Translations under genes and position numbers: made by a program | Shown here: positions 1-5,437 of the stretch, piece after piece | How the letters are laid out: every line of letters starts with the position of its first letter | Position numbering within the stretch: position 1 is the stretch's first letter | The notes under the pieces: generated by a model | Told to the model about the DNA's origin: nothing | What the model saw: only the letters and a program-made list of their open reading frames with translations | Database searches by the model: none | DNA from: Lachnospiraceae bacterium | GTDB taxonomy: Bacteria > Bacillota_A > Clostridia > Lachnospirales > Lachnospiraceae | DNA: 5,610 nt | Reading direction: 5' to 3' | Assembly: GCA_017523185.1 (NCBI GenBank) | Contig: JAFWXB010000244.1 | Location: forward strand, 1 to 5,610

Positions 1-1
1 A

Positions 2-850
2 ATTTGTAAAGCTATCGAATATATTGAAGAACATATACTAGAAGATATTACCGTAGAGGATATTGCAAAAGAAGTGTATATCTCACCATTTTATTTTCAA
101 AAAGGATTCCGTTTTTTATGTGGTTTTAGTATTTCCGAATATATTCGAAACAGAAGGCTTTCTTTAGCAGGAAGTGAGCTTGCCATGCTAGAGAAAAAAG
201 ATAGTAAGATTATCGATATTGCATTAAAATACGGCTATGATTCACCGGATAGTTTTACAAAAGCATTTACAAGATTTCATGGAATTACTCCTTCTGTGGT
301 GCAAAAAAATCCTACACTATTAAAAACATTTGCACCATTAAAAATCAAATTGATGATGGAAGGTGGCTATTATATGGAGTACAAGATTGTAAAAAAAGAA
401 GCATTTACAGTTATTGGTGTTTCTAAGACATTTTCTTACGAAAATGCAAAAAAAGACGTACCAAAGTTTTGGCAAGAAGTTTATGCAACAGAACATGGAA
501 AATATGTAAAAGGAATGTTTGGAATTAATATTGATGAACAGATGGGAGAGGATTCGTTTACTTATTGGATTGCAGATATTTATCAGCCTATGATGGATAT
601 TCCGAAAGGTTTTACTACAAAAATAATTCCTGCATTGACATGGGCAGTATTTCCTTGCAGAGGAGCAATGCCGGATGCACTTCAAGATGTAAATACAAAG
701 ATTTTTTCGGAGTGGTTGCCTGCACTTCGTGATTATAAATTTGCAGCAGGTTATTGTATTGAAATGTATGATAATGCTACGAAATATCCAAAAGGCACAC
801 AAGATGAAAATTATTATTGTGAAATTTGGATTCCTGTAACATTAAATTAA
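2..850 (+). CDS. AraC-family transcriptional regulator with GyrI-like effector-binding domain (5' end missing)
   Basis: The reading frame is open from base 2 to the TAA at 848-850, giving 282 visible residues. The true start lies left of the window, probably only about 10 residues away judging from the family layout. Residues about 1-100 form an AraC-type DNA-binding domain with two helix-turn-helix units: the first includes TVEDIAKEVYISPFYFQKGF and EYIRNRRL, the second IIDIALKYGYDSPDSFTKAF and GITPS. From about residue 125 (MEYKIVKKEAFTVIGV) to the C-terminus is a GyrI-like/Rob-type effector-binding domain, a fold that binds small hydrophobic or cationic ligands in known relatives. Such proteins are cytoplasmic activators or repressors, often of drug-efflux or stress genes. 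No target is visible here; any controlled gene could lie to the left. The GTG at 74 falls inside the first helix-turn-helix and is not a credible start. The effector is unknown. Confidence 0.93.
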   Translation: MCKAIEYIEEHILEDITVEDIAKEVYISPFYFQKGFRFLCGFSISEYIRNRRLSLAGSELAMLEKKDSKIIDIALKYGYDSPDSFTKAFTRFHGITPSVVQKNPTLLKTFAPLKIKLMMEGGYYMEYKIVKKEAFTVIGVSKTFSYENAKKDVPKFWQEVYATEHGKYVKGMFGINIDEQMGEDSFTYWIADIYQPMMDIPKGFTTKIIPALTWAVFPCRGAMPDALQDVNTKIFSEWLPALRDYKFAAGYCIEMYDNATKYPKGTQDENYYCEIWIPVTLN

Positions 851-864
851 AAAGCTTTATTTGA

Positions 865-892
865 TAACAAACATATGGAAAGTTGTTTGTTA
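865..892. repeat. Short inverted repeat downstream of the AraC-type gene
   Basis: TAACAAACA (865-873) and TGTTTGTTA (884-892) form a 9-bp perfect dyad around a 10-nt spacer, starting 14 bases after the stop of the AraC-type gene. It lacks a T-tract on the plus strand (A residues follow) and has few G-C pairs, so it is a poor intrinsic terminator. It may act as an RNA 3'-end stabiliser, or be incidental in AT-rich DNA. Confidence 0.35.
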
Positions 893-930
893 AAAAAAAT
901 AATTTGACATTCCAACACATAAAAAATGAA

Positions 931-977
931 AAAAGAAAGCCTCATGTTTTATAGAAAAATAACAGAGGTTTTCTTTT
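931..977. terminator. Bidirectional hairpin terminator between the AraC-type gene and the recombinase gene
   Basis: AAAAGAAAGCCTC (931-943) pairs with GAGGTTTTCTTTT (965-977): 13 base pairs including one G-U, around a 21-nt loop. The loop can add TGTT/AACA pairing next to the stem. Read on the minus strand, the hairpin is followed by a T-rich run (CTTTTTTCATTTTTT), suiting the recombinase gene, whose stop is 4 bases away. Read on the plus strand, the 3' arm itself ends in TTTTCTTTT, suiting the AraC-type gene. Position between convergent genes supports the call. The large loop is a weakness. Confidence 0.65.
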
Positions 978-980
978 ATA

Positions 981-2030
981 TTATACATCTCTTAATTTTA
1001 CAAATTTAGCAGCAGAACGTCTACGGTCATCTTCAATTGCAGCATAATGTTTTCGAGTTGTATTGACATCTTGATGTCCTAAAACATCTGCAACAAGATA
1101 AATATCTCCGGTTTCACGATAAAGAGCAGTACCATAGGTACTTCGAAGTTTATGCGGTGTAATTTTCTTTAAATTTGTAACTAATTTTGCATATTTTTTT
1201 ACCAGATTTTCAACAGCTCTTACGCTGATTCTTTTATTTTGCATAGAAAGGAACAAGGCATTTGTATGTCCTTCTGATGGTGTTATAGACTTGCGCTCCT
1301 CTAAATATGTTAATAATGTAGTTAATACCTCATCACTAAAGTATACAACAACTTCAGCTCCACCTTTTCTCTGTATTTTAATTCCATTGTTCTTTAAATC
1401 TACATCATTAATATCTAGTCCTACACATTCCGATACACGAATACCAGTACCTAATAAGAGTGTTAAAAGGGCTAAATCACGTTTTTTTGTATGTTTGTGA
1501 TACTTTCTTTGCCTTTCTGACAAATTCTCCCCAGATTCCGTTTCGTCCAGTAATTTGGCTATTTCATCTGCGTCTAAACGAATAATTTCTTTTTCGTGTA
1601 CTTTAGGCATATTTACTTTAGCAGCAGGATTGTTTTTTAATATATCTTTTTTAAAAAAATAATTGTAAAATGTTCTAAGAGATGCCAATTTTCTTCGAAG
1701 TCCTCGTTCATCATTTGTATGTGTAATACCATCTTTTTCATAACATTTTAAATAAAATAAATATTCCTCAATATGGATAGGAGAGAGTGTATCTAATATC
1801 GTAATAGGAATATCTGAAATATTGGATTCTTCTAAAAGCGTATGTGTATCTTTTAAATACTCGAAAAAGCACAACAAATCATATGCGTATGCAATACGTG
1901 TTCTCGAAGATGTGGTTGGTTCAATTCCTATAAAAAACTGTTTGCAATATGGTGGCATTTTTGCCATTAATTCACGTAAATGTATTTCATTTTTTATAAC
2001 TATATTTTCGTGATAACTTTTTTCTTTCAT
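981..2030 (-). CDS. Tyrosine recombinase/integrase, XerS-like (XerC/XerD superfamily)
   Basis: A 349-residue site-specific recombinase that would cut and rejoin DNA through a tyrosine-DNA intermediate. Residues about 15-145 form the N-terminal SAM-like core-binding domain (TRIAYAYDLLCFFEYL, LRRKLASLRTFYNYFF). About 150-349 form the catalytic domain. All expected active-site residues are visible: R198 (GTGIRVSE), K222 (RKGG), H293 and R296 (HKLR), H319 (LGHQ) and the nucleophile Y329 (TTRKHY). Length and the N-terminal pattern resemble XerS, the single chromosome-dimer-resolving recombinase of streptococci, more than the roughly 300-residue XerC/XerD; this is from memory of the family. I chose ATG at 2028-2030 because AAAGGA (2038-2043) lies 7 nt before it. 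A GTG at 2061-2063 would add 11 residues but leaves that ribosome binding site inside the gene. It lies downstream of the ttcA-like gene on the same strand, with a 94-nt gap, so read-through is possible. No excisionase or phage gene accompanies it. Confidence 0.93.
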   Translation of the reverse strand: MKEKSYHENIVIKNEIHLRELMAKMPPYCKQFFIGIEPTTSSRTRIAYAYDLLCFFEYLKDTHTLLEESNISDIPITILDTLSPIHIEEYLFYLKCYEKDGITHTNDERGLRRKLASLRTFYNYFFKKDILKNNPAAKVNMPKVHEKEIIRLDADEIAKLLDETESGENLSERQRKYHKHTKKRDLALLTLLLGTGIRVSECVGLDINDVDLKNNGIKIQRKGGAEVVVYFSDEVLTTLLTYLEERKSITPSEGHTNALFLSMQNKRISVRAVENLVKKYAKLVTNLKKITPHKLRSTYGTALYRETGDIYLVADVLGHQDVNTTRKHYAAIEDDRRRSAAKFVKLRDV

Positions 2031-2037
2031 AATTAAA

Positions 2038-2043
2038 TCCTTT
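2038..2043 (-). promoter_or_regulatory. Ribosome binding site that sets the recombinase start
   Basis: AAAGGA on the minus strand, 7 nt before the ATG at 2028-2030. It argues for that start over the in-frame GTG at 2061-2063, and matches the AAAGGA sites of the ttcA-like gene (2871-2876) and the rluD-like gene (5306-5311). Confidence 0.8.
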
Positions 2044-2055
2044 CGTATGCCATAA

Positions 2056-2084
2056 GTGAACACTAATTACCATCTAGTGGTGAA
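2056..2084. repeat. Compound repeat just upstream of the recombinase gene (candidate operator or recombination site)
   Basis: Read on the minus strand, TTCAC occurs at both ends of this 29-bp stretch (2080-2084 and 2056-2060) as a direct repeat. Inside it CACTA (2075-2079) and TAGTG (2061-2065) form an inverted repeat around a 9-nt spacer. It ends 12 bases before the ribosome binding site of the recombinase. The architecture, short inverted arms around a short spacer, is what a tyrosine-recombinase core site or an operator can look like, but the arms are only 5 bp, so chance cannot be excluded. It does not clearly match the classical dif consensus. Confidence 0.35.
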
Positions 2085-2097
2085 AAAATTCTTTGAT

Positions 2098-2134
2098 AAG
2101 AAAATAATATATATTTAATAAATATTATTTTCTT
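2098..2134 (-). terminator. AT-rich inverted repeat over the stop of the ttcA-like gene, possible weak terminator
   Basis: AAGAAAATAATAT (2098-2110) and ATATTATTTTCTT (2122-2134) form a perfect 13-bp dyad around 11 nt. The right arm runs through the last codons and the TAA stop of the ttcA-like gene (2125-2127). Only one of the 13 pairs is G-C, so the RNA hairpin would be weak. On the minus strand the next T-run comes only after 9 further bases (TTTTTT at 2084-2089 region). It may attenuate read-through into the recombinase gene, or be a DNA-level site instead. Confidence 0.35.
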
Positions 2135-2862
2135 GTTCTAGTATTTCGTTCAGGCCAACCTTTAATATTTCCATCTACAATTGCATGAAACATACGTTGT
2201 TTTGCTCCTGGATTCTCTTGGTTGATTTGACGGACTAATTCTTTTGCATATTCGCGACGTGTAAAACCATCTACAGGACAAGGATTTTTTACCGTAGGAA
2301 CTTTATATTTATTCATAAAACCGACAACATCTGCTTCTGGAAGATACATCATAGGACGAATAACCGTTAAATCCATTCGGTCAAGATAAGTAACAGGAGA
2401 GAAAGAGTGAAAACGTCCTTCATAAATTAAAGATAACATCATTGTTTCTACAATATCGTCCATATGATGAGCATAAGCTACTTTATTACAACCCAGAGCT
2501 TTTACAGCGTCATTTAAAGAGCCTTTACGCATTTTCGCACACAAGGAACATGGAGAAGCCTCTTTTCGTTCTTCAAAAATAATATTTCCAATATCTGTTT
2601 TTACAATGTGATATTCTACATCTAATTCTTTGCAAAGTTCTACGATTGGAGACAAATCAAAGCCTTCAAAACCTAAATCTACAGAAACTGCAATGATTTC
2701 GAACTTATTTGGATAAAAACGTCTTAAACCGGCAAGAGCATAGAGTAATGTAAGCGAATCTTTTCCACCGGAAATACCTACTGCAATTTTATCATTTTCT
2801 TGTATCATATGGTAATCGTCAACAGCACGACGTACATAACTGTATAATTGTTGTATTTTCAT
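2125..2862 (-). CDS. ttcA: TtcA-family tRNA 2-thiocytidine biosynthesis protein
   Basis: A 245-residue PP-loop ATPase. Enzymes of this family activate C32 of certain tRNAs by adenylation and replace its 2-oxygen with sulfur, giving s2C32 in the cytoplasm. The ATP-binding PP-loop is SGGKDS at residues 31-36. The three cysteines expected to hold the catalytic [4Fe-4S] cluster are visible as CSLC (C105, C108) and C195 (NPCP). Other family segments are VDLGF (61-65), AHHMDDIVETM (131-141) and FTRREYAKELV (200-210). It is shorter than the roughly 310-residue E. coli TtcA but covers the whole conserved core. The ATG at 2860-2862 is preceded by AAAGGA (2871-2876) with an 8-nt spacer. It is transcribed divergently from dtd, another tRNA-related gene. 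The exact tRNA substrate is inferred from the family; paralogues that modify other positions are possible. Confidence 0.9.
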   Translation of the reverse strand: MKIQQLYSYVRRAVDDYHMIQENDKIAVGISGGKDSLTLLYALAGLRRFYPNKFEIIAVSVDLGFEGFDLSPIVELCKELDVEYHIVKTDIGNIIFEERKEASPCSLCAKMRKGSLNDAVKALGCNKVAYAHHMDDIVETMMLSLIYEGRFHSFSPVTYLDRMDLTVIRPMMYLPEADVVGFMNKYKVPTVKNPCPVDGFTRREYAKELVRQINQENPGAKQRMFHAIVDGNIKGWPERNTRTRK

Positions 2863-2899
2863 ATTATAAATCCTTTCTTATTTTTAAAATTTCAGAACA

Positions 2900-2905
2900 A
2901 TTATA
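2900..2905 (-). promoter_or_regulatory. Candidate -10 element for the ttcA-like gene
   Basis: TATAAT on the minus strand, about 38 nt upstream of the start codon. The hexamer at the right distance for -35 (2923-2928, TAGAAT) is a poor match, so only the -10 is convincing. It lies inside the dyad AACAATT (2896-2902) / AATTGTT (2916-2922), a 7-bp perfect inverted repeat around 13 nt that could be an operator. Confidence 0.45.
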
Positions 2906-2970
2906 CTAAAAAATAAATTGTTATTCTAGGTTTTGAAAATAGTTTTTTCTTATTTTTATATATTTCTATA

Positions 2971-3028
2971 TAAACTTTGTTTAAAATCGGATTTTTTGAT
3001 ATAATATCTATAAATTTAACAAAGTTTA
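2971..3028. promoter_or_regulatory. Pair of dyad operator-like sites flanking the dtd -10 element
   Basis: TAAACTTTGTT (2971-2981) and AACAAAGTTTA (3018-3028) are perfect 11-bp inverted copies separated by 36 bp. Each copy also contains its own small dyad: AAAC-TTT-GTTT (2972-2982) and AAC-AAA-GTT (3018-3026). The left copy covers the -35 hexamer of the dtd promoter and the right one lies just after the predicted transcription start. Two equal sites bracketing a promoter suggest repression by a dimeric regulator. The regulator is not identifiable from the sequence. Confidence 0.45.
2977..3005 (+). promoter_or_regulatory. Sigma-A-type promoter for dtd
   Basis: TTGTTT (2977-2982), a 17-bp spacer, then a consensus TATAAT (3000-3005). 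Transcription would begin near 3012, leaving a leader of about 50 nt before the dtd start codon. The element is flanked and partly overlapped by the inverted repeat described at 2971-3028. Confidence 0.72.
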
Positions 3029-3060
3029 AAGAATCATAACAGAAAGGTGGATTTTATAAA

Positions 3061-3513
3061 ATGAAATTTGTAATTCAACGTGTAACAGATGCTTCTTGTA
3101 CAGTAGATGGAGCAGTAGTGGGAAAAATTAAAAAGGGGTTTTGCGTTTTGATTGGTGTATCAAATGAGGATACCGTAAAAACAGCAGACAAAATGATAAA
3201 AAAACTCATAGGTCTTCGTATTTTTGAAGATGCAAACGGAAAAACCAATTTGGCACTTAAAGACGTAAATGGTAGCTTACTTTTGATTTCTCAATTTACG
3301 TTATATGCTGATTGTAAGAAAGGATTTCGCCCATCTTTTACAAATGCAGGAAATCCGGAATTGGCAAATACATTATATGAATATATTATCGAAAAATGTA
3401 AGCAAGAAATTGCTGTTGTAGAAACGGGGGTTTTTGGAGCAAATATGAAAATTTCACTTGTAAATGATGGCCCATTTACGATTGTTTTGGATTCAGATGA
3501 ATTATCAAGATAA
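3061..3513 (+). CDS. dtd: D-aminoacyl-tRNA deacylase
   Basis: A 150-residue cytoplasmic proofreading enzyme that hydrolyses D-amino acids (and glycine mischarged on tRNA-Ala) from tRNA, recycling the tRNA and keeping D-residues out of protein. The length is typical. Both signature motifs are present: SQFTL at residues 77-81, followed by the conserved KKGFRPSF stretch (86-93), and NDGPFT (135-140), whose Gly-Pro pair (G137-P138) gives the cross-subunit cis-Pro element that excludes L-substrates. The N-terminal [15 protein letters not shown] is also characteristic. The ATG is preceded by AAAGGTGG (3043-3050) with a 10-nt spacer. It has its own promoter (2977-3005) and appears monocistronic, ending before the terminator at 3621. 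In many Firmicutes dtd follows relA; here it does not. Confidence 0.97.
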   Translation: MKFVIQRVTDASCTVDGAVVGKIKKGFCVLIGVSNEDTVKTADKMIKKLIGLRIFEDANGKTNLALKDVNGSLLLISQFTLYADCKKGFRPSFTNAGNPELANTLYEYIIEKCKQEIAVVETGVFGANMKISLVNDGPFTIVLDSDELSR

Positions 3514-3564
3514 AATAAAAATGGAGTGCAAAACGAAATTTTCTTAAAATACGATATTAAAATT

Positions 3565-3597
3565 TATTCGCGAAACAATAGTTTAACGAATAGTTTC
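3565..3597. repeat. Overlapping small repeats downstream of dtd
   Basis: TATTCG (3565-3570) and CGAATA (3587-3592) form a 6-bp inverted repeat. GAAAC (3572-3576) and GTTTC (3593-3597) form a second, mutually overlapping one. AATAGTTT occurs twice in direct orientation (3577-3584 and 3589-3596), and TTCGCGAA (3567-3574) is a perfect 8-bp palindrome. No T-tract follows, so this is not a standard terminator. It may be incidental. Confidence 0.3.
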
Positions 3598-3620
3598 TAA
3601 TACTAAAGAACTATATAACA

Positions 3621-3648
3621 AAAACGCCATTGGATTCAATGGCGTTTT
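3621..3648. terminator. Strong bidirectional rho-independent terminator between dtd and the kinase-like gene
   Basis: AAAACGCCATTG (3621-3632) pairs perfectly with CAATGGCGTTTT (3637-3648): 12 base pairs around a GATT tetraloop. T-runs occur on both strands, TTTTCT on the plus side and TTTTTGTT on the minus side. It sits between the convergent dtd (stop at 3513) and the kinase-like gene (stop at 3658-3660), so it should serve both. Confidence 0.92.
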
Positions 3649-3657
3649 CTAATAAGA

Positions 3658-4311
3658 TTAGTTTTCTAATAATGTTGCTTTGTTTTTGTTTTCATCTAGG
3701 AATTTACGATATTGAATAATCATGTCTACACATTGGTCAAGGGTAAGTCTGCTTGTATTTAATGTTAAATCATAGCATCTGGAATCTCCCCATTTTTTGC
3801 TTGTGTAATAATTATAGTAACTTGCACGTTGTTTGTCTGTTTTGTTAATTAAATCTCTTGCTTTATTTTCAGTTAAATCCATACGCTTACTTACAAGTTT
3901 GATACGGTCTTCCAATTCCGAATGTACAAAAACATTAATACAATCCGGATTATTTGCCAAAGCATAATCTGCACAACGTCCTACAATTACACAAGATTCT
4001 TTTTCGGCAATTTTGCGAATAGTATCAAATTGTGCTAAAAATACCTTGTGGTTTAAAGGCATATCCAAAAATGGTGCTGCTGCATAATTGCCCACAGAAT
4101 ATGTATCCATAACTAAAGAATATAAAAAGCTGTTTGTTGGTCGTTCATCATGATTTTCAAATACCTCTTCACAAAATCCGGAATCTTTTGCTGCTTTTTG
4201 AAGTAATTCTTTGTCATAACATTTTACACCTAAACGATCTGCAAGTTTTGCACCAACCAAAAGTCCTAAACTTCCAAACTCTCTACCTATTGTATAAATT
4301 TTATTTCCCAT
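3658..4311 (-). CDS. Cytidylate-kinase-like family protein
   Basis: A 217-residue protein resembling the cytidylate-kinase-like family (AAA/P-loop nucleoside monophosphate kinase fold), widespread in Clostridia; the substrate is not established. Conserved stretches are IGREFGS (8-14), LADRLGVKCYDKELL (23-37), VIVGRCADYAL (108-118), NVFVHSELEDRIK (126-138), DKQRASYYNYYT (159-170), WGDSRCYDLTLNTSRL (174-189). The usual nucleotide-loop pattern of the family, as I recall it, is GREFGSGGREIG; here it reads GREFGSLGLLVG (9-20), with the second glycine and the arginine replaced by hydrophobic residues. The C-terminal segments expected to contact nucleotide remain intact, so it may still be active or may have become regulatory. 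The start is set by AAGGAG (4321-4326), 9 nt before the ATG. It has its own promoter, whose -35 lies in the end of the rluD-like gene upstream, and ends at a strong terminator. Confidence 0.88.
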   Translation of the reverse strand: MGNKIYTIGREFGSLGLLVGAKLADRLGVKCYDKELLQKAAKDSGFCEEVFENHDERPTNSFLYSLVMDTYSVGNYAAAPFLDMPLNHKVFLAQFDTIRKIAEKESCVIVGRCADYALANNPDCINVFVHSELEDRIKLVSKRMDLTENKARDLINKTDKQRASYYNYYTSKKWGDSRCYDLTLNTSRLTLDQCVDMIIQYRKFLDENKNKATLLEN

Positions 4312-4363
4312 AAAATCACGCTCCTTGTTTTGTAAAAATAAACAAATAGTCTTTATTGTTATA

Positions 4364-4392
4364 ATTATAATAAATTTACACTATTTTTTCAA
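4364..4392 (-). promoter_or_regulatory. Sigma-A-type promoter for the kinase-like gene, overlapping the end of the rluD-like gene
   Basis: On the minus strand, TTGAAA (4387-4392), a 17-bp spacer and a consensus TATAAT (4364-4369). The -35 hexamer lies in the last sense codons of the rluD-like gene (Leu-Lys-Lys-stop). Initiation would fall near 4357, giving a leader of about 45 nt. I see no terminator between the two genes, so the kinase-like gene could also receive read-through. Confidence 0.7.
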
Positions 4393-5298
4393 CTGCGATA
4401 ACAAATTTTCAAAATATTTTGGCAATGGTGCTTCAAATTCCATATATTGATTTGTAGTAGGATGTATAAACCCAATAATTTTAGCATGTAACGTCTGCCC
4501 TATTAAATTCTTATAGGCAGATTTTCCACTTGAATATAAAGAGTCTCCTAATAACGGATGTCCTATACTAGACATATGCACACGAATTTGATGTGTACGT
4601 CCTGTTTCTAATTTAAATTGCATATAAGTATAGTTACCAAATCGTTCTAATACTTTATAATGTGTAATTGCAGGTTTTCCGTTTTTTTCGTTGATTGCCA
4701 TTTTTTTACGGTCTATCGGATGTCTTCCAATCGCTCCTTCTATCGTACCTTCATCATTTTTGACATTTCCATGTACAATTCCCTCATAAATGCGATTTAC
4801 AGAATGTATTTTGATTTGCTCTGCAATATGCACATGACTAAAATCATTTTTACATACAATTAAAGAACCTGTTGTATCCATATCTATTCTATGCACTATT
4901 CCCGGTCTAATTTCGCCATTAATACCACTCAAACTATCTTTACAATGATACATAATGCCGTTTACTAATGTTCCTGAATAATGCCCTGCTGATGGATGTA
5001 CAACCATTCCTTTTGGTTTATTAACAATCAATACATCATCATCTTCGTATAAAATATCCAATGGAATATCTTCTGCTACAATTGTTGTTTGAACAGCATC
5101 CGGAAAATGAATTGTAACGATATCTTCCACTCTCATACGATAATTTGCTTTCTCTGCCTTATCATTTATTAGAACAGCTTGTTCTTTTATTAGTTTCTGA
5201 AAAAAAGAACGAGAAGTATCCGGATAAATGATACTTAAAAATTTATCCAATCGCTCTCCTTCTTGTTCTTCCATTACCTCAAATATATCTGTTTTCAT
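4381..5298 (-). CDS. RluA/RluD-family ribosomal large-subunit pseudouridine synthase
   Basis: A 305-residue enzyme that isomerises uridine to pseudouridine in RNA, most likely 23S rRNA as for RluD. Residues about 15-75 form an S4 RNA-binding domain (ERLDKFLSII, SRSFFQKLIKEQAVLIND). From about 80 the catalytic domain carries the family motifs: NKPKGMVVHP (93-102), GIVHRIDMDTTG (133-144) with the catalytic aspartate D139, ETGRTHQIRVHM (231-242) and GHPLLGD (246-252). Length and domain order are typical of the RluD/YlyB group, but which uridines are modified cannot be told from sequence, so no symbol is given. The ATG at 5296-5298 follows AAAGGA (5306-5311) with a 7-nt spacer. In many Firmicutes the gene follows lspA; the partial membrane protein upstream does not look like the lspA end. 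A perfect 22-bp palindrome adjoins its ribosome binding site. Confidence 0.95.
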   Translation of the reverse strand: MKTDIFEVMEEQEGERLDKFLSIIYPDTSRSFFQKLIKEQAVLINDKAEKANYRMRVEDIVTIHFPDAVQTTIVAEDIPLDILYEDDDVLIVNKPKGMVVHPSAGHYSGTLVNGIMYHCKDSLSGINGEIRPGIVHRIDMDTTGSLIVCKNDFSHVHIAEQIKIHSVNRIYEGIVHGNVKNDEGTIEGAIGRHPIDRKKMAINEKNGKPAITHYKVLERFGNYTYMQFKLETGRTHQIRVHMSSIGHPLLGDSLYSSGKSAYKNLIGQTLHAKIIGFIHPTTNQYMEFEAPLPKYFENLLSQLKK

Positions 5299-5309
5299 TT
5301 TTCTATCCT

Positions 5310-5331
5310 TTATTTTTTATATAAAAAATAA
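5310..5331. repeat. Perfect 22-bp A/T palindrome at the ribosome binding site of the rluD-like gene
   Basis: TTATTTTTTAT (5310-5320) is followed directly by its exact reverse complement (5321-5331). The palindrome overlaps the upstream two bases of the AAAGGA ribosome binding site (5306-5311) on the minus strand. In mRNA the arms could form an A-U hairpin against the Shine-Dalgarno; in DNA it could be an operator or a cruciform-prone site. It contains no G or C, so chance in AT-rich DNA is a real possibility. Confidence 0.5.
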
Positions 5332-5389
5332 TTTCTTATAATTGTTATGTTTATAGATTTGTTCGATGCTATTTTATAATTGTATAAAA

Positions 5390-5395
5390 ATTATA
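5390..5395 (-). promoter_or_regulatory. Candidate -10 element for the rluD-like gene
   Basis: TATAAT on the minus strand about 90 nt upstream of the start codon, in the 139-base gap between the rluD-like gene and the partial upstream gene. No good -35 hexamer is seen at 16-18 bp. The call is tentative; the gene could be transcribed from further upstream, since no clear terminator follows the upstream gene. Confidence 0.25.
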
Positions 5396-5437
5396 CTTTC
5401 CTATAAACATTACATTAGAAACCTTTAGAAGAAAAAA

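Noticed and set aside
338..802. Minus-strand open frame of 154 codons antisense to the AraC-type gene
   Set aside because: It is rich in Cys, Ile, Asn and His with no domain pattern and lies fully within the well-supported regulator gene. It is a shadow frame.
1291..1500. Plus-strand open frame of 69 codons inside the recombinase gene
   Set aside because: It is antisense to conserved catalytic-domain codons, with no family resemblance.
1822..2013. Plus-strand open frame of 63 codons inside the recombinase gene
   Set aside because: It is antisense to the N-terminal domain of the recombinase; a shadow frame.
2031..2063. N-terminal extension of the recombinase from the GTG at 2061-2063
   Set aside because: The internal ATG at 2028-2030 has AAAGGA at 7 nt, while the GTG has no comparable site, and the extension would cover that ribosome binding site.
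2097..2124. Classical 28-bp dif site
   Set aside because: The central TAATATATATT matches, but by eye only 4 of 11 and 6 of 11 arm positions agree with the Bacillus-type sequence, which is not meaningful in DNA this AT-rich.
4660..4863. Plus-strand open frame of 67 codons inside the rluD-like gene
   Set aside because: It is antisense to the catalytic domain, with a Cys/Phe-rich composition typical of a shadow frame.
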